From CAZTXD01 sp964617995 (lineage in GTDB: Bacteria; Actinomycetota; Acidimicrobiia; Spongiisociales; ZC4RG35), in NCBI GenBank assembly GCA_964617995.1, contig CAZTXD010000133.1:1-10144 (forward strand): 10,144 bases of DNA. Direction: 5' to 3'. Numbering within the stretch: the stretch's first letter is position 1; every line of letters begins with the position of its first letter. A program made the translations under genes and the position numbers. The notes beneath the pieces are model-generated. The model saw only the letters and a list, made by a program, of their open reading frames with translations. It did no database searches and had not been told where the DNA came from. Below, piece by piece: positions 1 through 7,217 of the stretch.

Positions 1-1110
1 GGCAAGACGAACCTGGACGAGTTCGCCATGGGCTCCTCCACCGAGAATTCCGCCTACGGGCCGACCCGGAATCCATGGGACCCCGAGCGGGTGCCGGGAG
101 GCTCCTCGGGAGGCTCGGCGGCAGCAGTGGCGGCCGGTTCGGCTCTGGGCTCGTTCGGCTCCGACACCGGCGGATCCATCCGTCAGCCCGCCTCCCTGTG
201 CGGTGTGGTGGGGGTCAAGCCCACCTACGGACGGGTCAGCCGCTACGGCCTGATCGCCTTTGCCTCCTCCTTCGATCAGATCGGCCCCATGGCTCGCACC
301 GTCGAGGACGCGGCCCTGCTGCTCGAGGCCGTGTGGGGTTACGACAGCCGCGATTCGACGTCTCTCCACGTCGACTACCCGGACCTGCGCTCCACGCCGG
401 AAAGAGGTGTGCGGGGCCTCCGGGTGGGGGTGGTGAGCGAGTTCGGAGGCGAGGGGTACGAAAGCGCAATCGAGGACGCCGTAGCCACGACCGTGAAAGC
501 GCTGGGTGACGCCGGGGCCGACGTCATCGAGATGTCCGTGCCCACCGCCGAGGTGGCTCTGTCCGCCTACTACCTGATCGCTCCGGCCGAGGCTTCCGCC
601 AACCTGGCCCGCTACGACGGTGTCAGATACGGCAACCGGGTCCCTGGGAGCACCACCGAGGAGATGATGGCCCGTACCCGGGCGGCGGGCTTCGGCCCGG
701 AGGTCATTCGCCGCGTCCTCCTCGGTACCTATTCGCTGTCGGCCGGATACTACGACGCCTTCTACGGCCAGGCCCAGCGGGTGCGTACACGGCTCCTGTC
801 GGAGCTGCAAGCCGCCTACGAGAACGTCGATGTTCTCGTGTCTCCCACCAGCCCGACGGTTGCCTTCGAGTTGGGAGCGAAGACGGCGGATCCGCTGGCC
901 ATGTACCTGTCGGATGTTTGCACCGTCCCCTCCAACCTGAGCGGACACCCTGCCATCTCGGTGCCGGTCGGCCTGGATGACGACGGTCTGCCCATCGGGT
1001 TTCAGGTGATGGCCCCCGCACTGGGCGAGGAGGTGATGTTCACCGTGGCCGCAGAGGTCGAGCGCATCGCCGGGTTCTCGGTGAGCCCGGTACTGAGTGT
1101 GGCTCAATGA
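1..1110 (+). CDS. gatA: Glutamyl-tRNA(Gln)/aspartyl-tRNA(Asn) amidotransferase subunit A, 5'-truncated by the window edge
   Basis: GatA is the glutaminase subunit of the cytoplasmic GatCAB complex. It releases ammonia from glutamine, which GatB uses to amidate Glu-tRNA(Gln) or Asp-tRNA(Asn). The reading frame is open from base 1 (first residues GKTNLDEFAMGSSTENSAYG), so the ATG at 28 is internal and not the start. The amidase signature is plain: GGSSGGS at fragment residues 33-39 carries the cis-serine and GSDTGGSIRQPAS from residue 53 carries the nucleophilic serine (about residue 59). The catalytic lysine of the Ser-cisSer-Lys triad lies upstream, outside the window. The fragment has 369 residues against about 485 in a full GatA, so roughly 120 N-terminal residues are missing. 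The C-terminal part has the usual GHPAISVPVG segment. The stop codon overlaps the gatB start as ATGA. No frameshift or missing visible motif. Confidence 0.97.
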   Translation, partial: GKTNLDEFAMGSSTENSAYGPTRNPWDPERVPGGSSGGSAAAVAAGSALGSFGSDTGGSIRQPASLCGVVGVKPTYGRVSRYGLIAFASSFDQIGPMARTVEDAALLLEAVWGYDSRDSTSLHVDYPDLRSTPERGVRGLRVGVVSEFGGEGYESAIEDAVATTVKALGDAGADVIEMSVPTAEVALSAYYLIAPAEASANLARYDGVRYGNRVPGSTTEEMMARTRAAGFGPEVIRRVLLGTYSLSAGYYDAFYGQAQRVRTRLLSELQAAYENVDVLVSPTSPTVAFELGAKTADPLAMYLSDVCTVPSNLSGHPAISVPVGLDDDGLPIGFQVMAPALGEEVMFTVAAEVERIAGFSVSPVLSVAQ

Positions 1111-2558
1111 GCGGGTGGGAGCCGGTGATCGGCATCGAGGTCCATGTCGAGCTCAGGACCGGATCGAAGATGTTCTGTGGGTGCGCGGTGGGATTCGGCG
1201 AGGAGCCCAACACCAGCATCTGCCCCGTATGCCTGGGGCTGCCGGGGGCCCTTCCGGTCACGAATTCGAGGGCGATCGAATGGATTACGGCCATAGGGCT
1301 CGCCCTGGGCTGTTCCATCAGCCCGACCTCCCAGTTCCACCGCAAGAACTACTTCTACGCCGACCTACCCAAGAACTACCAGATCTCCCAGTACGACCTG
1401 CCGGTCTGTCACGACGGGTCACTGGAAGTGGATGTCGACGGTGAGACGGTGAAGGTGGGTATCGAACGAGCGCACATGGAAGAGGACACCGGCAAATCCC
1501 GCCACGAAGGCGACGGGGGGCGTATCCACGGTGCCGCCGCCACCCTCCTCGATTTCAATCGTGCCGGGGTGCCTCTGGTCGAGATCGTCTCCCGTCCCGA
1601 CATACGATCGGCGGCCCAGGCCCGGGCTTACGCCCAGGAATTGAGGGCCGTCATCTCCGAGCTGGGAGTCTCCGACGCCCGGATGGAAGAGGGGTCGATC
1701 CGATTCGACGCCAACGTGTCGGTGCGGACCGAGGGCTCCGACGGCCTGGGCACGAAGGTCGAGGTCAAGAACATGAATTCGTTCCGGTCGCTGGAACGGG
1801 CGGTCGAATACGAGATCGAGCGGCAGATAGGTGTGCTGGAGGGAGGTGGTGCCCTGGTGCAGGAGACACGGCACTGGGACGAGGAGGCGGGCGTGACCAA
1901 GACCATGCGCGTGAAGGAAGGATCCAGCGACTACCGCTACTTCGCCGAGCCTGATCTGCTGCCGCTGGTGCTGGATGACGAGTGGGTGGAGACCATATCT
2001 GCGGGGATTCCGGAGCTGCCGGTCGACCGGCGCGACCGCTATCGCCGGGACGGGCTCGAAGCGCAGACGGCGACGGTGCTGACCACGGCCGAGTCCGACA
2101 TCCGCCTTCTCTACGACGAGGCAGTGGCGGCGGGTGCACAGCCGTCGGCAGTCGCCAACTGGGTCACGGGGGAAGTCACCGCCGCGTTGCGCCGCCTCGG
2201 CACCGATGTGGCAGGGTCGGGCCTCGACGGCTCCACGGTTGCGGAGCTCGTCGGCCTGGTGAGCGAGGGTGCGGTGTCCTCCTCGGCGGCCAAGGAGGTG
2301 CTGGCCGGCGTGCTGGCGGGCGAAGGATCCCCGCGCCGGGTGGCCGAGAGCCGCGATCTCCTCCAGATCTCCGATGCCGGAGCGATCGAAGCGATCGTCG
2401 ACAGGGTGCTCGCCGCCAACGAGGATGCGGTCGGGCGTTACCGCTCCGGGGAGACCAAGGTGGTGGGATTCCTGACGGGGGCGGTGATGCGGGAGTCGGG
2501 CGGCAAGGCTGATCCCCGACTCGCCAACGAGCTGATACGGCAACGACTCGGGGAGTGA
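1107..2558 (+). CDS. gatB: Glutamyl-tRNA(Gln)/aspartyl-tRNA(Asn) amidotransferase subunit B
   Basis: GatB activates the carboxyl side chain of Glu-tRNA(Gln) or Asp-tRNA(Asn) with ATP and accepts ammonia from GatA. The protein has 483 residues, the usual full length. It opens with WEPVIGIEVHVEL (residues 4-16, metal/ATP-site residues of the cradle domain). Four cysteines follow in a C-x-C...C-P-x-C arrangement (about residues 24, 26, 39, 42), the zinc-type site found in many GatB proteins. HMEEDTGK (123-130), NVSVR (203-207), GTKVEVKNMNSFR (215-227) and SSDYRYFAEPDL (273-284) are family hallmarks. The C-terminal third is the helical and YqeY-like tail domain that contacts tRNA. The ATG overlaps the gatA stop by four bases, and the 3' end overlaps the next gene as GTGA, so translation of gatA, gatB and the following phosphatase gene is probably coupled. 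No clear Shine-Dalgarno precedes the ATG, consistent with coupling. Confidence 0.98.
   Translation: MSGWEPVIGIEVHVELRTGSKMFCGCAVGFGEEPNTSICPVCLGLPGALPVTNSRAIEWITAIGLALGCSISPTSQFHRKNYFYADLPKNYQISQYDLPVCHDGSLEVDVDGETVKVGIERAHMEEDTGKSRHEGDGGRIHGAAATLLDFNRAGVPLVEIVSRPDIRSAAQARAYAQELRAVISELGVSDARMEEGSIRFDANVSVRTEGSDGLGTKVEVKNMNSFRSLERAVEYEIERQIGVLEGGGALVQETRHWDEEAGVTKTMRVKEGSSDYRYFAEPDLLPLVLDDEWVETISAGIPELPVDRRDRYRRDGLEAQTATVLTTAESDIRLLYDEAVAAGAQPSAVANWVTGEVTAALRRLGTDVAGSGLDGSTVAELVGLVSEGAVSSSAAKEVLAGVLAGEGSPRRVAESRDLLQISDAGAIEAIVDRVLAANEDAVGRYRSGETKVVGFLTGAVMRESGGKADPRLANELIRQRLGE
2550..2555 (+). promoter_or_regulatory. Shine-Dalgarno GGGGAG favouring a TTG start at 2561
   Basis: GGGGAG lies within the last codons of gatB and ends five bases before an in-frame TTG at 2561. 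It overlaps the alternative GTG start at 2555, for which no upstream purine-rich site is seen. This argues for TTG as the initiation codon of the HAD phosphatase gene, or for termination-reinitiation at the GTGA overlap. Confidence 0.5.
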
Positions 2559-3211
2559 TCTTGGGTCGTTTTCTGGACTTCGAGGGGGTGGATGCTGTCC
2601 TGTTCGACTGTGACGGAGTCCTGGTGGACTCCGAACCTGCCTCCGAGTGGGCCTGGCGGTCGACACTGCGACGCTACGGGCTGGAGATGGGTGAGTTCGG
2701 CAGCTGGGTGGGAACGACCGACGAAGCGATCGCGGTTCGCTTCGCCCCCGACTCGGGCGTCTCTCCGGTCCGACTGCTCGATGAGGCCGCCTCCTTGCTC
2801 CAGACGCAGCTGGAGGAAGAGCCACTGGGTCTCTTCGAGGATGCAGCCGACGCCCTGGACAGGGCTATCGGAGCGAACCTCCTCAAGGCAGTCGTAAGCA
2901 ACAGCGAACGCTGGAGACTGGAGGTGATCCTGTCCTCGGCCGGCCTCACGGGGGTCTTCGGGGTCAGCGTCACCAGTGACGACGTCCCGCATCCCAAGCC
3001 CCACCCCGACATGTACCTGAAGGCAGCGGCCTTGCTCGGCGTCGAGCCACCACGGTGTCTGGTCATCGAGGACAGTCCCACCGGGGTAGCGGCCGCCCGG
3101 GCGGCGGGAATGAGGGTTGTAGCCGTGGACCGCGGCGTCTTCGACCCTCCGGCCCTGGAGGCCGCCACGCGGGTGGTGTCGTCGCTCTTCGATACGCCTT
3201 CCCTCTCCTGA
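2555..3211 (+). CDS. HAD-superfamily phosphatase, phosphoglycolate phosphatase / beta-phosphoglucomutase-like
   Basis: Predicted cytoplasmic phosphatase or phosphomutase acting on a small phosphorylated metabolite; the substrate cannot be read from sequence. All four HAD motifs are present: motif I FDCDGVLVDSE with nucleophile Asp18 and acid/base Asp20, motif II serine in VVSNS (about 115), motif III lysine in HPKPHPD (about 148), and motif IV in VIEDSPTG (Glu172, Asp173). An alpha-helical cap lies between motifs I and II (about residues 24-100), as in subclass I enzymes. At 218 residues it has normal family length. Two starts are possible. GTG at 2555 overlaps the gatB stop. In-frame TTG at 2561 sits five bases after GGGGAG (2550-2555), a good Shine-Dalgarno, so the TTG start may be the real one; the difference is two residues. 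The overlap puts it in the gatAB operon, although no functional link to tRNA amidation is known to me. Confidence 0.9.
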   Translation: MILGRFLDFEGVDAVLFDCDGVLVDSEPASEWAWRSTLRRYGLEMGEFGSWVGTTDEAIAVRFAPDSGVSPVRLLDEAASLLQTQLEEEPLGLFEDAADALDRAIGANLLKAVVSNSERWRLEVILSSAGLTGVFGVSVTSDDVPHPKPHPDMYLKAAALLGVEPPRCLVIEDSPTGVAAARAAGMRVVAVDRGVFDPPALEAATRVVSSLFDTPSLS

Positions 3212-3254
3212 CCGCCCATGAGCACCCGCCTTCCTCGTCGTTTCCCCTCTTTCT

Positions 3255-3269
3255 GACTAGGTTCTAGTC
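3255..3269. repeat. Perfect inverted repeat GACTAG-gtt-CTAGTC over the pyk promoter
   Basis: Six-base arms GACTAG and CTAGTC flank a three-base spacer and end two bases before the GTG start of pyruvate kinase. The repeat contains the presumed -10 box TAGGTT. It could be an operator for a dimeric repressor. As RNA it would only be a tiny hairpin, and if transcription starts near 3270 it would not be transcribed at all. Confidence 0.5.
3258..3263 (+). promoter_or_regulatory. Probable -10 box TAGGTT of a leaderless pyk promoter
   Basis: TAGGTT fits the actinobacterial TANNNT -10 pattern and ends eight bases before the GTG start at 3272. Transcription would begin about one or two bases before the start codon. 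No Shine-Dalgarno is visible between the box and the GTG. No convincing -35 hexamer is seen at 17-18 bases. Confidence 0.55.
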
Positions 3270-3271
3270 CT

Positions 3272-4741
3272 GTGCGACACACCAAGATCGTGGCCACTCT
3301 GGGTCCCTCGGTGTCGACCTACGAGGCGATCAGGGATCTCGTCGAAGCGGGCATGGACGTCGCCCGCCTCAACTTCTCCCACGGTGACCACGAGCTCCAT
3401 CGCCAGTGGTACTCGTGGGTGAGGCAGGCCGCCGAAGACGCGGGCCGTAACGTCGCCGTCCTCCAGGACATCCAGGGTCCCAAGCTCCGGGTCGGCACCT
3501 TCCCCGGCGGAGCGGTCACCCTCGAGTCGGGAGCCACTGTGACCCTCACCACCGACGACGTTCTCGGCTCGGAGTCATTGATACCCGTGGACTACGAGTA
3601 TCTGTCCGAGGACCTCGACAAGGGGGATACGGTCCTTCTCGCCGACGGTCTCATCGTCCTCACCGTCACGTCCGTCGACCCTCCCGGGGTCAGCGCGATC
3701 GTGGAGACGGGCGGGGTGCTGGGCGACCACAAAGGCTGTGCCTTCCCCGAGACGGATCTGCGGGTGCCGAGCGTGACCACCAAGGACCGCGCCGACCTGG
3801 ATCTGGGTCGGCTGTTGGGAGTGGATTACGTAGCCGCCTCGTTCGTGCGCACCGGAGAAGACGTCCGGTCCGTGCAGGACCTGGCGGGCGACGCCCCCGT
3901 CATAGCAAAGGTCGAGTTGGCGATCGCCTACGACAACCTCGACGACATCCTCTCCGAAGCGGCGGGAGTGATGGTGGCCCGGGGGGACCTGGGAGTACAG
4001 CTCCCTCTCGAGCGCATTCCTCTCGTACAGGCCGACATCCTGGCCAGAACCAACGCCGCCGGCAGGATATCCATCACCGCCACCGAGATGCTCGAGTCCA
4101 TGACACATGCTCCCCGACCGACCCGGGCGGAAGTCACCGACGTCGCCACCGCCGTCATGTCGGGCACGGATGCGGTGATGCTCTCGGCGGAGACAGCCAT
4201 GGGGCGCTATCCGTCCCAGACCGTCGCCACGATGGCCCGGATATGCGCTGCGGCCGAGTCGGCACCGGTGACGACCGATCATGGCGTGCCCTTCGTCGGT
4301 GCCGTCAACAGGGTGGCTTCGGCGGTGGCGCAAGCCGCCACGGAAGCAGCTTCCAACCTGGGAATCGGGACCATCGTCGCCTTCACCGAGTCGGGCAGCA
4401 CGGCCCGCCTGATATCGAAGTACCGGCCGCAGGCGTCGATAGTCGCTTTCACTCCCCTGGAGGAGACACGTCGGCGCATGGCTCTCTACTGGGGAGTCTC
4501 GGCCTACCCATTCCAGCGGCGCGAGTACACCGACCATGAGATCGCGGCGGCCGAGAAGTTCCTCGAACGCGAGGAGCTGTGCCACCGGGGAGACCTGGTG
4601 GTGATGGTCGCCGGTATCCCCCCCAATCAGCGTTCGGCCACCAATTTGATGAAGATACACCTGGTGGGCGAGCGCGCCGGCGGAGTCCTGTCCCAGCGGA
4701 GCGGCCGACGTTCCCCCGAGATAGGCGGGCTCGGAGTCTGA
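3272..4741 (+). CDS. pyk: Pyruvate kinase, predicted K+-independent type
   Basis: Catalyses the last step of glycolysis, phosphoenolpyruvate plus ADP to pyruvate plus ATP, in the cytoplasm. The 489 residues begin RHTKIVATLGPSVS, the standard N-terminus, which supports the GTG start at 3272. Family motifs include ARLNFSHG (31-38; substrate Arg32), IAKVE (211-215; catalytic Lys213), MVARGDLGVQLP (234-245; metal-binding Asp), ITATEMLESM (268-277; glutamate where many enzymes have glutamine) and VMSGTDAVMLSAETA (295-309). The segment LQDIQGPKLRVG (64-75) has Lys71 at the position of Glu117 in rabbit muscle enzyme, with Ile, Gln and Val at the linked positions; this is the published signature of potassium-independent enzymes. 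The C-terminal regulatory domain ends with TNLMKIHLVGE, followed by about 24 extra low-similarity residues. It is separated from the upstream operon by 60 bases with its own promoter. Confidence 0.97.
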   Translation: MRHTKIVATLGPSVSTYEAIRDLVEAGMDVARLNFSHGDHELHRQWYSWVRQAAEDAGRNVAVLQDIQGPKLRVGTFPGGAVTLESGATVTLTTDDVLGSESLIPVDYEYLSEDLDKGDTVLLADGLIVLTVTSVDPPGVSAIVETGGVLGDHKGCAFPETDLRVPSVTTKDRADLDLGRLLGVDYVAASFVRTGEDVRSVQDLAGDAPVIAKVELAIAYDNLDDILSEAAGVMVARGDLGVQLPLERIPLVQADILARTNAAGRISITATEMLESMTHAPRPTRAEVTDVATAVMSGTDAVMLSAETAMGRYPSQTVATMARICAAAESAPVTTDHGVPFVGAVNRVASAVAQAATEAASNLGIGTIVAFTESGSTARLISKYRPQASIVAFTPLEETRRRMALYWGVSAYPFQRREYTDHEIAAAEKFLEREELCHRGDLVVMVAGIPPNQRSATNLMKIHLVGERAGGVLSQRSGRRSPEIGGLGV

Positions 4742-4756
4742 TCGGGGTCCACGAGC

Positions 4757-4777
4757 CGGAAGTCGGTTGGTCTTCCG
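4757..4777 (+). terminator. Weak hairpin downstream of pyk
   Basis: CGGAAG and CTTCCG form a six-base stem around a nine-base loop, starting 15 bases after the pyk stop. There is no T-run after it, so an intrinsic terminator is doubtful. It could be an mRNA 3' stabilising hairpin or chance. Confidence 0.25.
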
Positions 4778-4834
4778 TAACGGTGATGGAGGGATGGGAA
4801 GCGCGTCGTTGGCCGGGGTGGGAGCCCGGGTCCC

Positions 4835-4840
4835 TAGACT
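4835..4840 (+). promoter_or_regulatory. Probable -10 box TAGACT of a leaderless promoter
   Basis: TAGACT (TANNNT) ends eight bases before the ATG at 4849, the same spacing as the box before pyk, and is likewise preceded by C, giving CTAG. The intervening bases GCCGGCGC contain no Shine-Dalgarno. TTGGCC at 4809-4814 is a possible but distant -35, 20 bases upstream. Confidence 0.55.
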
Positions 4841-4848
4841 GCCGGCGC

Positions 4849-5145
4849 ATGGGTCAGACGATCGAGATCAACGGCTCACGAAGCATCGGCGATGTACTCG
4901 TGATCGACACCAACCGCAGCCTGGCGGGACAGGACGGCGAGGCGTACACCCCGGGTTACACGACGACCTCCACCACGTTCCCGGCCCGTCTCGCCGAGCG
5001 GCTCTTCGAAGCAGACGCCGACATCGACCGGGTGCATGTGATGTCCAACGCCGTGAGCGTCACCCGCTCAGGTGGCTGGACACCGGAAGCCGAGTCGTCG
5101 ATCCATGACGTGGTGACCAGGTTCTTCCGCTTCTACCCCGACTGA
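4849..5145 (+). CDS. Stand-alone Nfu/NifU N-terminal-domain-like protein
   Basis: A 98-residue soluble protein without signal peptide or membrane segment. The second half reads like the N-terminal domain of Nfu iron-sulfur scaffold proteins: a small-residue stretch, then FPARLAERLFEADADIDRV (about 44-62) followed by a short strand VHVMSNAVSVTR and a Trp-containing helix WTPEAESSIHDVV, matching the family pattern in which a residue run like SPLAxxLF is followed by V..V...N.VTVTR..W..... . The C-terminal Nfu domain with its CxxC cluster ligands is absent, and the protein has no cysteine at all, so it cannot carry a cluster itself. Role unknown; an accessory or adaptor role in cluster assembly is a guess. 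The frame is open further upstream, into pyk, but the ATG at 4849 is chosen because a TANNNT box lies eight bases before it. It converges on the VanW gene with 38 bases between stops. Confidence 0.62.
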   Translation: MGQTIEINGSRSIGDVLVIDTNRSLAGQDGEAYTPGYTTTSTTFPARLAERLFEADADIDRVHVMSNAVSVTRSGGWTPEAESSIHDVVTRFFRFYPD

Positions 5146-5183
5146 CCGGACACGTCGGTGGCGGCTCGCGCCGTCGAAGGCGA

Positions 5184-7118
5184 TCACGGCTCCGACGTGG
5201 TCGTGGTAGGCGCCTCGGTGGTGGTGGTCGTCTCGGGAGGTTCGGTGGTAGTCGTGGTCGACTGCGTGGTGGTCGTGGGGCATGTCTCCTCGGCGCCGGG
5301 GACCCGGCAAGGATGCACCTCGATTATCTCCTGGCGTGGCAGGTAGCGCACCGCCCAGGTCTCGGTCGTCGTCTCGTCCCCCACCGTCATGGTGCGGGTG
5401 ACGGTGACCGTCCAACCCTCGGTTGCCCGCTGCACTACCCGTGTCTCATCGATGTCCAGTTCGGGATCTCCCCGGTAGAGCGGATCGGGCGGCTCCCGGA
5501 AGTCGTGACGTTCGGACCTGTCGCCCCGAACCTGGCGCGCCCCGGCGCCTCCCTCGGCCACGACGCCGACCGAGAGCCGACCCCCGGCCTGTTCCCCCGA
5601 GAGGATGCGCCCGTCGTTGTTCCCGTAGAACTTGACCGTGATCGAGGTGTCGGTGTACTCGGTCTTTATGAGGATCCCCGAGTCGTCGTCGTTGCGAAAC
5701 ACCAGGTCGGGAAGAGGCCAGGAGATCGTTGCCTCGATCCCTTCCGGATAACGCTCGAAGTAGAAGGAGTGGGGCCGGTGCTCCACATCCTCGTATCCTC
5801 CCCAGAAGACGGCGTTGTAGAAGGTGGTGGCGAACTGGCTGACGCCTCCCCCCACGGTGTCCACTATCTCACCCCCGACGATCGTGCCCGCCGGTAGGTA
5901 TCCGTCCTCCTCGGTGCGCCGACCGACGTGGTCGTTGAGGGAGAACGTCTCGCCGGAGGCGACGATGGCGCCGTCGACCTGGTCGGCGATCAGATGGATG
6001 TTGGTTACCCGGGCCGCACAGCACTCGTGATGGGTCGTGAACTGGGCCACGAGATGGCGAATGTCCAGGGATTCCAGGCGGGCGGTGGTGACCTCCGGCT
6101 CGGCTCCTTCCCGAAGCGGTAGCTCGGCCCGACGAAGCGACGTCCGGGACGCTGCAGCGAGGATATCGGCGGTCTCCTCGCCGTCGAGGAGTGTCCCGTT
6201 GCGTCCCTCGATGATCGACACCTCGTACCCGGAGATCTCGAAGCGGGCATCCACGGGCGCCGACTCGAACTCGGGGCGCACCTCGGCGAGCCGGGTATCG
6301 ACCACGGCGATGTCGAAGCCGAGTTCGATGCGGGCCGGGTCATCGTGCGTTGTGGACACGAAGGCAAGCCGGAGGTCGGCGACGGTGAAGGTGAGAGCGG
6401 TGCCGTCCTCTGCGGTCAGGACCACCGGGGCGGAGAGCATGAGCTGGGCTTCGGCCTGGGCCCGATCGACGTCGTCGGGACTGAGGGAGGGTTGTTCGTT
6501 CCTCACGGGGAGATCGACCGGCTGTCGGTCCAAGTCGAGGAAGACGTTCATGAGTCGGTGGCCTGCCTCGGCGCGGTCGATGCGCCTTCCGGCTCTCGGA
6601 TATCGTGCCACCGGCACCCCGTCCTCCAACTCGACGGCACCCTGGAACGGGGGTTCCCCGATGACCGTCAGGTCGAAGCCGTTCAGGACCTCCTCGAGCG
6701 CCGCCGGGTCGACAGAGCCGATAGGGGCGATATGCGTCGTGGAGGTGAGATGGGTGAGCCACCAGAAGAAGTCTGAGACCGGGTTGCCGCTGCGTCCCAC
6801 GGCCATGGCATCGTCGACTATTGACGCATCGGAGAGCTCGAACCCCGTCTGGGCGGGCAGGATGTCCACGAGTTGACCCTCGATGCGGGCACGAGCCGGA
6901 AGCGTGGCCAGGCGCTCCTCCAGATCCGCCAGGGCGGCGAGGACCTCGTCGGGCCTCATCCCCCCCAGTTCGACGTCGAGGACGTTCACCGATCCGAGCA
7001 CCTCTCCCCGCGCCGCCAGCCGGGTCACGCCGTAGATGCCGATCATCAGCGCCACCAGACCGGCGACTCCGAAGACGATCGCCCGGCTGTTGGTCTGGAG
7101 GCTTTGAGCTGGTGGCAT
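5184..7118 (-). CDS. VanW-family membrane-anchored envelope protein with Thr-rich C-terminal tail
   Basis: A 644-residue predicted cell-envelope protein. After a short cytoplasmic segment there is one hydrophobic helix (about residues 13-31), probably an uncleaved signal-anchor with the rest outside. Residues about 45-345 contain two regions resembling the peptidoglycan-binding type 4 domains that accompany VanW (TGFELSDASIVDDAMAVGRSG at about 91-111 is typical). The VanW domain spans about 360-500, with VTNIHLIADQVDGAIVASGE, FSLNDHVGRRTEEDGYLPAG, GGGVSQFATTFYNA and HSFYFERYPEG; the cysteine of the common GGGVCQ motif is serine here. A G5-like strand-rich region (about 555-604) follows, and the last 32 residues are almost all Thr, Glu, Pro and Ser, with no sortase signal. 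Function of VanW is unsettled; a peptidoglycan-related role is likely. The in-frame stop TGA lies close upstream of ATG 7118 and no other start codon intervenes. No Shine-Dalgarno is seen. Confidence 0.88.
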   Translation of the reverse strand: MPPAQSLQTNSRAIVFGVAGLVALMIGIYGVTRLAARGEVLGSVNVLDVELGGMRPDEVLAALADLEERLATLPARARIEGQLVDILPAQTGFELSDASIVDDAMAVGRSGNPVSDFFWWLTHLTSTTHIAPIGSVDPAALEEVLNGFDLTVIGEPPFQGAVELEDGVPVARYPRAGRRIDRAEAGHRLMNVFLDLDRQPVDLPVRNEQPSLSPDDVDRAQAEAQLMLSAPVVLTAEDGTALTFTVADLRLAFVSTTHDDPARIELGFDIAVVDTRLAEVRPEFESAPVDARFEISGYEVSIIEGRNGTLLDGEETADILAAASRTSLRRAELPLREGAEPEVTTARLESLDIRHLVAQFTTHHECCAARVTNIHLIADQVDGAIVASGETFSLNDHVGRRTEEDGYLPAGTIVGGEIVDTVGGGVSQFATTFYNAVFWGGYEDVEHRPHSFYFERYPEGIEATISWPLPDLVFRNDDDSGILIKTEYTDTSITVKFYGNNDGRILSGEQAGGRLSVGVVAEGGAGARQVRGDRSERHDFREPPDPLYRGDPELDIDETRVVQRATEGWTVTVTRTMTVGDETTTETWAVRYLPRQEIIEVHPCRVPGAEETCPTTTTQSTTTTTEPPETTTTTEAPTTTTSEP

Positions 7119-7200
7119 GATGCTGTCGCTGGCGGTGGATGATCACACAGGAAGGGAGGTGGACATCGAGGCACAGCCCCGACACCGTCACATGGATGGC

Positions 7201-7214
7201 CCCCCGGTAAGGGG
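7201..7214. repeat. Small CCCC/GGGG hairpin in the VanW leader
   Basis: CCCC and GGGG arms enclose a short loop just downstream of the presumed vanW transcription start (near 7211 on the minus strand). It also lies 29 bases after the end of the XRE-cupin gene. It has no T-run and is too short to call a terminator. Confidence 0.2.
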
Positions 7215-7217
7215 AGA

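Noticed and set aside
28..30. ATG at 28 as the start of GatA
   Set aside because: The upstream codons GKTNLDEFA are conserved GatA sequence in the same frame, so the gene begins before the window.
1419..2825. Long minus-strand open frame (468 codons) opposite gatB and the HAD gene
   Set aside because: No recognisable domain, and it lies opposite strongly conserved gatB motifs. It arises from the high third-position GC of the real gene.
3575..4660. Minus-strand open frame (361 codons) opposite pyk
   Set aside because: His/Gly/Arg-rich translation without motifs; a shadow of the pyruvate kinase frame.
4579..4848. N-terminal extension of the Nfu-like protein into pyk (188-codon frame)
   Set aside because: The extension overlaps the end of pyk, has a Gly/Pro/Arg shadow composition and ignores the well-placed -10 box before ATG 4849.
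5158..5346. GGT/GTC-rich repetitive tract suggesting a tandem repeat or plus-strand Val-rich protein
   Set aside because: It is the complement of Thr codons in the low-complexity tail of the VanW protein. There is no regular repeat unit, and no spacer structure as in a CRISPR array.
6340..7191. Minus-strand open frame (283 codons) overlapping the VanW gene in another frame
   Set aside because: Arg/Pro/His-rich shadow without motifs; the VanW frame has clear domain matches. The short stretch before the VanW start was considered as a leader peptide but has no Shine-Dalgarno or other support.
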